64,000 bases of DNA from Okeania sp. KiyG1 (GTDB lineage: Bacteria; Cyanobacteriota; Cyanobacteriia; Cyanobacteriales; Microcoleaceae), in assembly GCF_014132355.1 (NCBI RefSeq), contig NZ_BLZO01000093.1, positions 62,001 through 126,000 on the forward strand, written 5' to 3'. The position numbers and the translations under genes were made by a program. The notes beneath the pieces are model-generated. The model was not told the origin of the DNA and made no database searches. It saw only the letters and a list, made by a program, of their open reading frames with translations. Every line of letters begins with the position of its first letter. Position 1 is the first letter of the stretch. Shown in pieces: positions 1-10,245 of this stretch.

Positions 1-738
1 TCTTTATATGTCACTGCTTTTAGATTTAATCAGCAAGCCCTATTTACCGAAGAATTAATAATTAAATAATTAAATAATTCAGGTTTAAAGCCTCCCTTTC
101 AAGGAGAAAAAATAAATTTTTTCCTTTTATTCAATCCTATCCGTTTTTAGGGAGAGGTAATTATCAATTATCAATTATCAATTATCCATTATTGAATAGC
201 TATCAGCATTTCAGCACACTAAAAGCTTGGGTTTAAATTCCCGACTTCTATACAGCGGTTTTCATTTCGCTAAACCACAGTAGTGGCGTTAACGTCGTTG
301 TTCCCTGGTAAAATATCCTTACGCATTGTATGACTTTTAACTTGATTATATTACTTCGATTTCTCGGGAACAGTAGCCAACAGATTTGATATAACTTTTG
401 ACTCTTGAATTTTGAATTTTGACTTTTATAGTTGTTTAACTTAAAAATGAGACATTTTTTCGTCTGAAACTTCCTCAGAGCAAGAAAGCTTTGTCTCAAT
501 CTAAAGTTAAATGACTATAACTTTTTCTTGGCAACAGTAGCCAACAGATTTTGATATAACTTTTGACTCTTGAATTTTGAATTTTGACTTTTAATTTTTG
601 GCTTTAGCCAACGGATTTGATATAATACTTGACTTTTTATTTTTGACTTTTGACTTGAAAATACTTTTAACTTTTGACTTTTGACTTTTGACTTGAAAAT
701 ACTTTTGACTTTTGACTTTTGACTTTTGACTTTCTTTT
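1..738. repeat. Gene-free repeat spacer
   Basis: No gene seen. Bases 1-41 are the right end of a MITE-like family (family B) ending CAGCAAGCCCTA; a near-identical end lies at 22480-22519. Bases 44-190 are a member of another dispersed family (family C: TTTACCGA..., TTTAAAGCCTC..., then GGAGAGGTAATTATCAATTA). Bases 367-430 and 533-595 are near-duplicates of each other, and 590-735 is a run of TTTTGAC/TTTTAAC heptamers. Confidence 0.7.
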
Positions 739-1083
739 CTAAGGAAATTTGCTAGTAACTCTACCAATTATCTGTTGCGAACTGACAAAACCGAAAGAAC
801 GACTATCGCTACTTTCTTCCCTATTTTCTCCTACCAAAAAGCAGTCGCCATTTTCATCAACAAAGGCAACCCGCTTAATTATTTTTAAATCTGGGCGATG
901 GGGATGTTTAGCCACCACCAAATCATCTATTTCAGGTAAACAGCGGCGGTAGGCTTTAGTGTCAACAAGAATATCCTCCCCTGGTTTGAGTAAGGGAAAC
1001 ATAGAAAACCCTGTAACACAAAAGCGTTGACGCAATCTAAACAACCATAACAATAACTCTTTATTGTCGCTTGTTTGTATCAA
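739..1083 (-). CDS. sodX: Nickel-type superoxide dismutase maturation protease (S26 family)
   Basis: Small signal-peptidase-I-like (S26) serine protease, 114 residues, that removes the leader of pro-NiSOD to expose the N-terminal histidine of the nickel hook. The catalytic Ser lies in GFSMFPLL near residue 27 and the general-base Lys in KIIKRV near residue 69; this Ser/Lys pair is the family signature. There is no large extracytoplasmic domain and no clear membrane anchor, as expected for the cytosolic SodX subgroup. It lies 32 bp downstream of sodN on the same strand, so the two are probably one operon. The assignment rests on both the motifs and the neighbour. Confidence 0.9.
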   Translation of the reverse strand: MIQTSDNKELLLWLFRLRQRFCVTGFSMFPLLKPGEDILVDTKAYRRCLPEIDDLVVAKHPHRPDLKIIKRVAFVDENGDCFLVGENREESSDSRSFGFVSSQQIIGRVTSKFP

Positions 1084-1115
1084 TATTTTTGCCTACCACC
1101 TGAAATTAAAAAAAT

Positions 1116-1574
1116 TTAGCTAGCCTTGTACCAGGTTACTTCTCTTTCCTTAGTGGCCCAGAAAATATTGTGGATTTTCTCCACAGCAGCTAGTAACTCA
1201 GTAGCGTGCTCCAAACTAACTTCCACTTTACAAGCAGAACAAAGTTTAGCAGCCTTCCAAAAAGTATCGTGGAGGTCTGGATACTTTTCTAAATGTACAG
1301 GCTTAAAATAATCAGTCCAGAGAATCAGTAAATCTTCCTTAGTCTTCTGAGCTTGCTCTTCCTTAATAGCAATATAGCGAGAAAGAGTATTAGCAGTCTT
1401 ATGGTCTCCTGCTTTTGGGTCAAGATCTAGAATTTTCTTAGTCATAGACAATACTGCTTCAGCATAAATGCGAGCAGAAGCAGGGTCATAAACACCGCAA
1501 GGGCCATCGCAGTGAGCGCTAACTTCTGGTGCTGGGAAGGACTTTCTAATCTGATTAGCAATTCTGTTGAGCAT
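1116..1574 (-). CDS. sodN: Nickel-containing superoxide dismutase
   Basis: Cytosolic superoxide dismutase, 152 residues. A 20-residue propeptide ends at Ala20, and the mature chain starts with the nickel hook H21-C22-D23-G24-P25-C26-G27-V28-Y29. His1, Cys2 and Cys6 of the mature protein bind Ni in this family. The remainder is the expected four-helix bundle. Nickel SOD is typical of marine cyanobacteria, where it spares iron. The co-directional protease downstream completes the maturation pair. The gene is divergent from ocp across a 222-bp spacer, so superoxide and excess-light defence share one control region. Confidence 0.97.
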   Translation of the reverse strand: MLNRIANQIRKSFPAPEVSAHCDGPCGVYDPASARIYAEAVLSMTKKILDLDPKAGDHKTANTLSRYIAIKEEQAQKTKEDLLILWTDYFKPVHLEKYPDLHDTFWKAAKLCSACKVEVSLEHATELLAAVEKIHNIFWATKEREVTWYKAS

Positions 1575-1796
1575 AGTTTTCTAAGATATTCCTATCTGTA
1601 TGAAAAATGTAAAGTAATGTTACGATGAAATAGTGGTTCACAAGGAAGGATTTTCCTAATAATTTCCACCTACCCTAGTTTAAATCAAAAGTGTGGGTAT
1701 TTCTAAATTTCCGATAATCCCCACCCACCCCATTTAAAATGAAAAGTGTGGGTATTTCTGATTTTGAATTTTTGATTCCTTTATTAAGATAAACCT
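1575..1796. promoter_or_regulatory. Divergent sodN / ocp intergenic region with a direct repeat
   Basis: This 222-bp spacer must carry the promoters of both sodN (leftward) and ocp (rightward). It holds a two-copy direct repeat with a 55-bp period: AAAAGTGTGGGTATTTCT at 1687-1704 and again at 1742-1759, each preceded by a C-rich ACCTACCC/ACCCACCC block and TTTAAA. The repeat could be a regulator binding site or a local duplication; no known operator was recognised. Confidence 0.5.
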
Positions 1797-2756
1797 ATGC
1801 CATTTTCAATTGATACAGCTCGTAATATCTTTCCCAGTACCTTATCTGCTGACGCAGTGCCAGCAACCATTGCTCGCTTCAGTCAGCTAAGTGCAGAAGA
1901 CCAACTAGCTCTCATTTGGTTCGCCTACCTGGAAATGGGTAAAACTATCACAATTGCTGCTCCTGGAGCTGCCAATATGCAGCTGGCAGAAATAACTATG
2001 AATGAAATTAAGCAAATGAGCTTTCAGGAGCAAACCCAAGTAATGTGTGACTTGGCTAACCGCGCCGATACTCCAATCTGTCGTACCTACGCTACTTGGA
2101 CTCCAAACATTAAGTTGGGCTTTTGGTATCAACTTGGAGAATGGATGAATCAGGGACTTGTTGCTCCTATACCAGAAGGTTATCAGCTTTCTGCTAATGC
2201 TTCAGCGGTTTTGGGCACTATTCAAGGATTAGATTCTGGTCAGCAAATCACTGTTTTGAGAAATTCTGTGATTGATATGGGTTTTGATGTTAAAAATTTG
2301 GGCAACTATACCCGAGTTTCTGAGCCAGTTGTTGCTCCACAGAATATGGCAGAGCGAAGTAAAGTTACGATTCAAGGTGTTGATAATCCTACTATCTTGA
2401 ATTACATGAATAACTTGAATGCCAATGATTTTAATGCATTGATTGAGTTATTCACTCCGGATGGTGGACTACAACCTCCTTTCCGTAGACCAATTGTGGG
2501 CAAAGATGCCATTTTGCGATTCTTCCAAGAAGAATGTCAGAACCTCAAGTTAATCCCAGAGCAAGGAATTTCTGAACCTGTTGAGGATGGTTTTACTCAG
2601 ATTAAGGTTACTGGTAAATGCCAAACTCCTTGGTTTGGAGCTGGTGTGGGTATGAATATTGCTTGGAGATTTTTGCTTAATGCTGAAGGTAAAATTTTCT
2701 TTGTGGCGATCGACTTGTTGGCCTCTGCTAAGGAGTTGTTGAATTTGGCCCGGTAG
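1797..2756 (+). CDS. ocp: Orange carotenoid protein (OCP)
   Basis: Photoactive, ketocarotenoid-binding water-soluble protein, 319 residues (normal OCP length). In strong light it opens and docks on the phycobilisome core to quench excitation. The N-terminal helical domain (about 1-165) carries the carotenoid-tunnel residues Y44 and W110 and the inter-domain/quenching residue R155. The C-terminal NTF2-like domain carries Y203 and W290, which hold the keto group, and E246, partner of R155; these match the Synechocystis positions with a two-residue offset in the C-domain. A linker lies around 166-190. A clear terminator follows 90 bp downstream and the recovery protein frp is next, so a complete OCP cycle is encoded here. 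Confidence 0.97.
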   Translation: MPFSIDTARNIFPSTLSADAVPATIARFSQLSAEDQLALIWFAYLEMGKTITIAAPGAANMQLAEITMNEIKQMSFQEQTQVMCDLANRADTPICRTYATWTPNIKLGFWYQLGEWMNQGLVAPIPEGYQLSANASAVLGTIQGLDSGQQITVLRNSVIDMGFDVKNLGNYTRVSEPVVAPQNMAERSKVTIQGVDNPTILNYMNNLNANDFNALIELFTPDGGLQPPFRRPIVGKDAILRFFQEECQNLKLIPEQGISEPVEDGFTQIKVTGKCQTPWFGAGVGMNIAWRFLLNAEGKIFFVAIDLLASAKELLNLAR

Positions 2757-2846
2757 AAAGAGATAGGTAATCAGTAATTATAGTAGTTGGAGCTAATTTT
2801 AGCAAAGATATTTAACTCCAGGAAAATTAAGATACAAATAAATTTT

Positions 2847-2880
2847 AAAGAGTGTCCTTAAACAGAACACTCTTTTTTTT
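2847..2880 (+). terminator. Rho-independent terminator of ocp
   Basis: A 9-bp stem, AAAGAGTGT paired with ACACTCTTT, around an 11-nt loop, followed by an unbroken T run. It lies 90 bp after the ocp stop codon, so ocp is probably monocistronic and frp separately transcribed. Confidence 0.85.
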
Positions 2881-2908
2881 TATAGGACTTAATAAAATCG
2901 CCTTGTCA

Positions 2909-3302
2909 CCTACATTCCGCACGACAAAACATAAGTTAAAAGTTAAAAGTAAGAAGTCAAAAGTAAGAAGTAAGAAGTAAGAAGAAAATTATAGTGGTCA
3001 ATAGGAGTCAAAGATTCAGCAAGTATTTATGCTTAATATTTAACTGAGAATTTGACTCCGGATCGAGGTCATTTCAGTTATCAGTTATCAGTTATCAGTA
3101 CATCTAGCTGTTTGCGCAGCATGACAAACGAAAAGCAAGAGGCTTGACCTTGGCGAATATTCTTTTTTTTATCCCCTTAAAAGGGGGAGGCTAATGCCCA
3201 CAATTTTTCGGTAAATGAAGATAATTTATATAGTATAAATACTGAAGCAAGCTACAGATTTTATACTGATTTTCATTTTACAAATTGAAGTGCAGAATGT
3301 GG
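2909..3302. mobile_element. MITE-like element, family A, copy 1
   Basis: Non-coding element with terminal inverted repeats CCTACATTCCGCAC at the left and GTGCAGAATGTGG at the right. The interior matches the element at 6438-6733 (ATAGTGGTCAAT, AAGATAATTTATATAGTATA and flanking sequence). This copy is about 100 bp longer because it holds extra TCAGTTA repeats and a fragment of the GCTGTTTGCGCAGC palindrome near 3080-3190. Confidence 0.7.
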
Positions 3303-3418
3303 TTTGTAAATTAATATAAATTTTATTTTACCTAGCTACTGAATTAAATTATATATGCTATGATTAGCAACTACATAAAAAATCATAATCACACATAGAT
3401 TTTTAAGAAATAAGAAAG

Positions 3419-3751
3419 ATGATGCAACTTACTGATACTCAGTGGTCCATAGCAGAAGAAAAGATTGCCCAAACAGCTTTATCTAAAGCTAAGGAACGAG
3501 AAATCAATGCTTTAGTCACAACAGTGCGTCAACAAGCAAGTGGTATTCAAGAATTTAATGATTTATGGTATCTACATGATTTCCTCAGTGCCAGAAGATA
3601 CGATCTAGATGGTAAGTATGACTCTAGAAATGCAACTGTGATTTTTGCTCTGGCTGGCTTAGTAAAAGAGGGATGGTTAAAGCTTGGAGAACTCGAAGGC
3701 TTGGATAAAGAAAAGATTACAAAAGTATCTGCTATGACTCGGATGATCTAG
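3419..3751 (+). CDS. frp: Fluorescence recovery protein (FRP)
   Basis: Small helical dimeric protein, 110 residues, that detaches photoactivated OCP from phycobilisomes and speeds its return to the orange form. The signature block WYLHDFLSARR spans residues 50-60 and supplies W50, H53, D54 and R60, the residues known to be needed for activity in the Synechocystis protein at the same numbers. Two ATG codons are adjacent at 3419 and 3422; the first is annotated, with purine-rich AAGAAA just upstream. It lies downstream of ocp with a terminator and a MITE between, so it probably has its own promoter. A decayed IS605 element starts about 25 bp after its stop codon. Confidence 0.93.
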   Translation: MMQLTDTQWSIAEEKIAQTALSKAKEREINALVTTVRQQASGIQEFNDLWYLHDFLSARRYDLDGKYDSRNATVIFALAGLVKEGWLKLGELEGLDKEKITKVSAMTRMI

Positions 3752-3795
3752 TATTGTTTGAACTAGAATCTAATTGACATCCTCCCAACGCTGCT

Positions 3796-5146
3796 CTACG
3801 AGACAGCGCGGGATTCCTTAACATCACTGCTAGGGGCTTTCTGTTTCCTCCTCCGGAGGAGCTGCGCTAACATAGCACCCGCCTTCGGAGACTTGCTCCC
3901 AGAAGGTCTTACGGTCGCTCCACAGACTGACACTGCGAGTCCCGCAGCCAAAATATTGATACTTGCGTTTATGTCCCTGTCATGGTGAGCTGCACACTCT
4001 GGACAATCCCACTCTCTGATATTTAAAGGTAATTTATCCACTACATGACCGCAATTAGAACAACGTTTGGAACTAGGAAAGTATCTATCAATCTTAATTA
4101 ATTCGCGCCCATACCATTCAGCCTTGTATTCTAACTGCCTGAGTAACTCGGACCAGTTGGCATCACTTATTGCCTTGGCTAACTTATGGTCTCTTGGTGC
4201 GCGTTCCCTCTCTTGGTCGGCGTTCCCTCTCTTGGTCGGCGTTCCCTTGCGACTGGCGTCGTCGCGGGGTCCGACCGCTTGCGACTGGCGTCGTCGCGGG
4301 GTCGCACCGCTTTTTCACCATACTCTTTACTGCTAAATCCTCAACCACAATAGTTTGATTTTCTCTAATCAGTTGAGTAGTTAGCTTATGGGTGTAATCA
4401 AGTCTTGAGTCTTTAATTTTTGCGTGTATCCTGGCTAATTTTAGTCTGGCTTTTTGATAGTTATTAGATCCCTTCGTTTTTCTCTTTAGAGACTTCCCCG
4501 CTAATCTAAGTTTTTTGTGTAATTTGTTTATATTCTTAGGATTAGCAAATGTTTCTCCATCACTTGTAGTTAATAGGTTAGTAATCCCTAAGTCAATGCC
4601 TACTTGTTTCTTAGTTGGCTTGAGTTTTAAATCTCTGGTGTCATTAATTCTCAAACACAAAGACCATCTACTACTGGGGTCAAGTTTGACTGTGATTGTA
4701 CTAGGTACACAACCTGGTGGTAATTGCCTACTCCATCTAATAGCTAATGGGTCAGCACACTTAGCTAAATAGACTTGACCATCTTTCCACTTAAATGCAG
4801 ACTTTGTGAACTCAGCACTACCACCATTCCGCTTTTTCTTGAAATTAGGATATCTAGCACGTTTACTAAAAAAATTAGTAAAAGCAGTTTGTAGATGTCT
4901 TAAGCCTTGCTGTAATGGGACACAGCTTACTTCTGTTAAAAATTTTAACTCTTCCTGCTTTTTCCAGTTGGTAAGCATAGCTGAAGTTTGGGCATATCCT
5001 ACCCGTTCTTGTCTTTCATACCAAGCTTGAGTTCTGGCAGCTAAAGCTTTGTTGTAGATCAGGCGTACACATCCCAAGGTTCTCCGCAACAGATTTTCCT
5101 GTTCTGAAGTTGGGTAAAACCTAAATTTATACGCTTTTTCAACCAT
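3796..5146 (-). pseudogene. tnpB: IS605-family TnpB (copy A), split by palindromic inserts
   Basis: RNA-guided nuclease-type transposase remnant. The N-terminal 275 or so residues run from 5146 to about 4310 and include the RuvC motifs GIDLG (Asp) and VVEDL (Glu). After SMVKK the frame is lost in an insert at about 4195-4310, and it resumes as DHKLAKAISDANW through the zinc ribbon (CSNCGH...CPEC) and HHDRDINAS (third RuvC Asp) to 3796. The extreme C-terminus is also altered by another small palindrome (CTCCGGAGGAG near 3855). The right end lies at about 3773-3825 (reverse complement of GACATCCTCCC). Left-end hairpin material follows the start at 5200-5270. No tnpA is present. Confidence 0.85.
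4192..4312. repeat. Cluster of palindromic/tandem repeats inside tnpB copy A
   Basis: GC-rich insert made of two tandem copies of GCGTTCCCTCTCTTGGTCG and two of TTGCGACTGGCGTCGTCGCG, flanked by tnpB sequence. Related sequence occurs at 26030-26080 and inside another tnpB at 39250-39300. It shifts the tnpB frame, turning the native D-H-K codons into a stop. Confidence 0.8.
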
Positions 5147-5400
5147 CTATGTGTTTACTTACTAAAGATTTAAACTTTAACATACTGTCTGTAAAACCGC
5201 AAGATTGATTGGTTTTCGCGGACGACGCTCCCCTAGGGGAGAGCGCGGGTCTCCAACCAACGTTGAGATGAAATGAACTTCTGTTTCATCTAGATAAGCC
5301 CTTTTTTTTCAGGATTATAATTATTACGCTTCTTTGGGTTTTAGGTCTACAATTTTTGAATAGTTGAATCAAAGGATAAAAATTGAACCTAAAACCTTCT

Positions 5401-6268
5401 TCAAACTTGATTATCTGGCAGTAAATTCGGTAAGACGCGATCGCAACAAAATAAAGTCCCTGCTGCAACACATAGTGGAATACCTAAGAAGTTAACTATG
5501 GGAATGGTAATTAAAGCTTGACAAATTAACCCAAAAGTGGCACTTGCTGGTAAACTACGACGCACTACTTTTAACTTCTCTCGAAATTTTAATTTTCTTC
5601 TCTCCAAAAATCCATCAAAAAAGTCAAGACAAACAATGGAAGTTGTTAAAGTTATACCACCAATAGTTGCTATTAAAGAGCCTCCAGGCAAAAAGTTGAG
5701 TAGCAACATCGGCAAACCTATTACTAACAGTAATCCAATTTTTTTTAGCTCAAAAAGGATGGCTCGCCAAATATCTCTGAGAGAGCCTAATAAGCCTGGC
5801 GGTGCTTCAGGCAATGTACCAGTTCTAATTTTTTCTAATTGTTCAGAAAGTTGACCATAAAAAGGTGAACCTAGAATAGTTCCAAATTGTACTAACAAAA
5901 ATCCAATTATTAGCAATAATATTACGAATAGAATGAATTGTACAAGTTTATCTAAAATATTATCTATATAACTTAAGAAGTGTAACCATTTTGGTAATTG
6001 AGCAATAAAAGCATCAAAGCTTAAAGATAAGTTATTAAAAATAGTATTAATTAAATCAATTCCTGGTAGGAGTAAACTAATATAAAGGAGAATACCTACC
6101 ACGATATTAATCAAAATTGGAACAACTATATAACCTATTAACTTTGGATTTTTGACAAATATTATTAAAGCACGAAGATGGTAAGTTGCCCCTGCTAATA
6201 ATCCGATAGGAGCCTCAAATATAGATACAAATATAGATAATATTGACTTAATTTTTTTGTTTTACCAT
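5401..6268 (-). CDS. EI24/CysZ-like membrane protein, start region frameshifted
   Basis: Integral membrane protein of the EI24 domain family (relatives of etoposide-induced 2.4 and CysZ; precise role in cyanobacteria unknown). Several hydrophobic segments are visible, with the family-like FGTILGSPFYGQLSEQLE loop in the middle. The uninterrupted frame from 6114 (TTG) lacks the usual N-terminus. Upstream codons in the same frame encode a typical EI24 start (APIGLLAGATYHLRALIIF, then KNPKLIGYIVVPI), but they have no start codon and hit a stop at 6262-6264. Removing one base from the T7 run at 6252-6258 joins them to an ATG at 6268 (MVKQKIKSIL). I annotate the full gene with that indel; it is a sequencing error or a recent mutation. 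Confidence 0.75.
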
Positions 6269-6400
6269 GAATTAATTGAGAGTAGTTATACCAAATAGTT
6301 TTTCCATTTTTTTCAATATTTATCCCCTTTTCCTTCTTGCTTCTTCCTTATTCCGTAGAGACGTTGCATACAACGTCCCTACCATTTTTAACAAACATTT

Positions 6401-6867
6401 GGCATTGCTGAATTAAGGTATGAAAGTAGGTTTATAGCCCACATTCCGCACCACAAAATGTAGCATAAAAATATAAGTCAAAAGTAAGAAGTCAAAAGTC
6501 AAAAGTCAAAAGTCAAAAGTCAAAAGTAAGAAGTAAGAAGTAAGAAGTAAGAAGTAAATTATAGTGGTCAATGGGAATCAACGATTCAGTAAGTATTTAT
6601 GCTGGCATAAGTAATCTGAGAATTTGACTCCCGATCAAGGTAAATGAAGATAATTTATATAGTATAAATACTTAAGCAACCTCAGGATTTTATACTAATT
6701 TTCATGTTACGCTCTTGAAGTGCGGAATGTGGGTTATAGGTATGGAGGGAACATTTAACTGGGAACAGGGAACAGTTAATATTAACAAGTAGTTCAAACC
6801 ATCCAAAATCCCAAATCCCAAATCCCAAATCCAAAATCATCAAATCATACCCAGAATCAGCAACACC
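6401..6867. mobile_element. MITE-like family E element containing a family A element
   Basis: The outer ends GGCATTGCTGAATTAAGGTA (6401) and the inverted CAGAATCAGCAACACC (to 6867) match the ends of elements at 24307-24456 and 37760-38125. Inside lies a complete family A element, 6438-6733, bounded by CCCACATTCCGCAC and GTGCGGAATGTGGG. So one element has landed in another. Heptamers of TCAAAAG fill 6475-6560. Confidence 0.7.
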
Positions 6868-7208
6868 TTAAATTGGCATAACACACTTCGCACCATACAT
6901 GGTTTAATATTTATTTGACAAACAGTTGTTTAATGAGTGAGTGGAGATTCAGATTTTTTGTAGAGGAAAAATCCCTACTCTATAGCAATCTTAAATTATT
7001 TGTAGAAAATCAGACTGTTATACATATTTATATTTAGCTTCTCTATCTTTCAATCATTCCCAGAATATTTTTGATACTAAATACAATAGAAAGTTAACTA
7101 TATTTAACATATAAAAATTATGGGATGATAGAAAATTCATATTAGTGAATCAAGTCATAATTTTTAGTTTTCATCTCATCCCAAGACCAATTTATAGTAG
7201 CCGATAGT
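6868..7208. other. Spacer without recognisable gene
   Basis: AT-rich sequence between the nested MITE and the 3' end of ilvE. I see no open frame with family resemblance, and no clear terminator. Confidence 0.5.
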
Positions 7209-8275
7209 TTACAGTGGATAAACCCAACCGTAAGGGTCAGTCACTTTAGCAGTTTTAATATCTTCTAATTTTTGCAATACTTGAGGAGCATATTTTCGTT
7301 CAGAAACAGGAGGTAAAATCATATCTTTACCTTGATAATTAATAGTAGAAATATGAGCAATTGTAGCAGCAGTTCCCATACCAAATGCTTCAGAAAGATT
7401 ACCATCTTCATAAGCTTTTGCGACTTCATCAATAGAAATTAATCTTTCCTCAACTTTAACACCCATATCTCTCAATAAAGTTAATACACTATCTCTAGTA
7501 ATTCCAGGTAAAATAGTACCAGTTAATTTAGGAGTAATAACAACATCATTAATAACAAAAGCCACATTCATTGTGCCGCATTCTTCAACGTATTTTTTTT
7601 CCTTCCCATCCAACCATAAAACATTATCATAACCTTGTTGTTTAGCCTCTTGATCTGCTAATAAACTACCACCATAATTACCAGCACATTTAGCAGAACC
7701 TGTTCCACCTTCAGCAGCTCGTATATATTTATCTGTAACAATTAACTTAACCGGTTCTGAATAATAAGCACCTACAGGGCAAGAAATAATAATAAATTTA
7801 TAACTATTTGCTGGTCTAAGACCAACAGATTCATCTGTAGCAAAATAAACAGGTCGAATATATAATACACTACCTGACTGAGTAGGAATCCAGTCAGAAT
7901 CTAGCCTAACTAATTCCTTTAAACCATCCAGAAAAATATCTTCAGGAATAGGTGGCATACATAATCGAAAAGCTGATTCATTTATCCGTTTATAATTAGC
8001 TTGTGGGCGGAATAGTAAAGGTTTTCCTGTGGGACTTCGATAAGCTTTTAAACCTTCAAAAACCGCCTGACCATAATGCAGAGCTGACAGAGAAGGAGCC
8101 ATTGGAATATTGCCATAAGGAACAATTTTCACATCTTGCCAATTACCATCCCTGTAGTCAGCAACTAACATATGGTCGCTAAATACTTTGCCAAATGAAC
8201 TATTATTAATATCTTGTTCTTTAATGCGAGAGGAGCTAGTTTTTCTATAGATATTTGAAGATTTAGTGTTGTCAT
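7209..8275 (-). CDS. ilvE: Branched-chain amino acid aminotransferase, frameshifted near its start
   Basis: PLP-dependent fold-type IV transaminase for the last step of Leu/Ile/Val synthesis. The continuous frame (7209-8171, 320 residues) has the PLP-site context GGTGSAKCAGNYGGS with the Schiff-base Lys and the EECGTMN motif typical of the eukaryote-like BCAT group. Conserved residues (IKEQDINNSSFGKVFSDH) continue upstream in frame without a start codon, while the normal beginning MTTLNLQISIEK lies in the next frame from ATG 8275. Adding one base to the T5 run at 8240-8244 restores one protein of about 355 residues. Since BCAT is normally needed for growth, a sequence error is the simplest reading. 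Confidence 0.88.
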
Positions 8276-8614
8276 TATTACCTGGCTTGTCTAGTAAATG
8301 TAGTTTCTCTATAATATCATTTATCAGTTATGAGGTAAGCATTCAGCTATGAGCGGTCAGCTCTCAGCTTTTTACAGCGCTTTTGCTCATTGATGAACCA
8401 CATCTTCACACATTAAACCTTGTAGGGACGTTCCATGGAACGTCCCTACTGTGGCCTACCCAAATGAAAACTGCTGTAAACAAAGAACTGAAGCACAAGA
8501 ACAATGAGCTTAAATTGCCCACTAAAGGTAATAAAGCTGTTTGCGCAGCATTCCGTAGGAATAGCTGACCGCTGTTTGCGCAGCAGTCCGCAGGAAATGC
8601 TTACGTTATGAGTC
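8276..8614. repeat. Spacer with dispersed palindromes
   Basis: No gene seen. It holds a 28-bp perfect palindrome at 8422-8449 (half-site GTAGGGACGTTCCA) and two copies of the GCTGTTTGCGCAGC / CCGTAGGAAT family at about 8535-8565 and 8570-8605. The same families recur throughout the window. Confidence 0.75.
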
Positions 8615-9986
8615 GCCATTGATACTCCCCGACCTAAAGGTAAGGGGATTCTTAAGCAATCCATCCATTGGATTCTTAAAGGCATTATCAAAGTGCCTCT
8701 ACTGACTCCTTTGAGAGAAAATTTCAAAGTTGTCGCTACTTTTTTGAGGATATTAGCTGCGCCATTAATATCTGCATTAACTAATAAACCACATTGAGTT
8801 TGATATAAACCTCGTTGTCTTGATGCAGTCGCTCATGGGGGAAACCCCCTTTGACGGCGCTGCATCGCTTAATTCGTTTTCCAGACGCTTTCCAGCTTTG
8901 GGGTTTTTCACCGATAGTTGGCAAGAAATCATCATCTAAAAACGATGCTTGTGAAGTATAAGATTCTTCGGTTTCTATCAATTCTATGCCGTACAATTCG
9001 CATAACTGACTAATCCGTTCTTTGAGTTTTGCTGTAGGAATTTGTACAAACTTTTGGTTGTTTTTGCCTCCAATGTTAATACTATCTTTTTGCCTCTTAT
9101 TCCAACCAAAAACAATTCTACCAATGCCATATTTTAAGCAGTTGTTGATAACTAATCTTGCTGCTTTATTGACAGCATCCCGCATTTGTCGATTGCGTTT
9201 CTCAGTTATGCCAGCTAGTTTTTTGACCAAAATCCTTGGGGTTTACCTTCTTTAATTGTCGCAATTTGTTTGTTGTACCAACCCACCCCTATCCCCTCCC
9301 GGGAGGGGAACTAAAGGGGTGGGTGTTTACCATCAATAATGAAGCTTATTCCTACATTTGAGACACAACTTAACCAATTATCAACCCCGTGGTCAATGCC
9401 TAAGACTTTGGCTTTATATAACTGAGGTTGAGCAGCTTTTAACTCATAAACCCATTCGACATAAAAGCAACCATTACGCGGCAAAATCCTAATTTCTCTG
9501 ATTTCTTTAAACTCAAGATTACTTGGAAAATCTAAGAAAAAACTGTCAATTTTAAATGCTGCTTTAACCTTTCGTCCCAGAGGTAATTTAACTTTACCCA
9601 ATTCCAACTTTAAAGCTTGTTTAGGGTGATTTATAACTGCCATTCCTCCTTTTTTACGGTATTTAGGCAATTGAGGTCGATCAGTTAATTCTCCTTTTGC
9701 GTACTTATGAGAAAGTTCTTTATAAGACTTAAATGCTTCTGCTACCCCTCTAAGAGTTTGTTGTGCTGCTTGAGAATACAAAAACTGATAATTTGTATTA
9801 GATTTGAGCTTTTTCTAAGTCGTATTTTCCTATAATATACCCAAACTTAAAATACCATTGTCTAGCTAAATAAATCCCACAATTAATAAGCTTATTTGCT
9901 GTAATACATAAGTATTCTAAAAACGGGACATTGTCTGGACTTTTAATTAACTCTTGTTGGCATCCATACATCTTGAGCACCTCCAT
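8615..9986 (-). pseudogene. tnpB: IS605-family TnpB (copy B), multiply interrupted
   Basis: The transposase reads from MEVLKMYGCQQ (9986), shifts frame near 9800, and continues as YSQAAQQTLRGV to KVLGIDHGVDNWL (RuvC-I Asp). It is then cut by a CCCGGGAGGGG palindrome at 9284-9328 and resumes as VGWYNKQIATIKEGK to GEKPQSWKASGKRIKR. A ~48-bp GC-rich palindromic insert (about 8820-8870) interrupts it again before GLYQTQCGLLVNADINGAA, the zinc-ribbon/RuvC-III end. A right-end hairpin (CCCCGACCTAAAGGTAAGGGG, reverse sense) lies at 8624-8645. Clearly non-functional as it stands. Confidence 0.85.
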
Positions 9987-10245
9987 ATTACTATGCTCCC
10001 ATTAAAGAATAAATGCAGGACAACTTTTTAAGGTGTTAAAATTCCCCCCTCGTTTTTCATCAACGCTTTAAAAAGACGTGTCTTTCAAACTCTCGTCCTT
10101 TTTTCGTAATTAAAGAATTTAAAGTATAAAAATTAGCTGTATTTTAGTAGAGAATAGGTTTAGGCTAATATTATGATTGGCTATAACTTAGAAATAGTCA
10201 AAAAACCTACCCCTACCTCTACACCTAAATTATTTGACTGAAAAA
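9987..10245. other. Spacer, nothing recognised
   Basis: 259 bp upstream of the tnpB remnant. No gene or convincing signal seen. Confidence 0.4.

Noticed and set aside
248-499. Minus-strand 83-residue frame
   Set aside because: Composed of duplicated TTTTGAATTTTGAC spacer repeats.
4067-4358. Plus-strand frames opposite tnpB copy A
   Set aside because: They are shadows of the tnpB gene and its palindromic insert.
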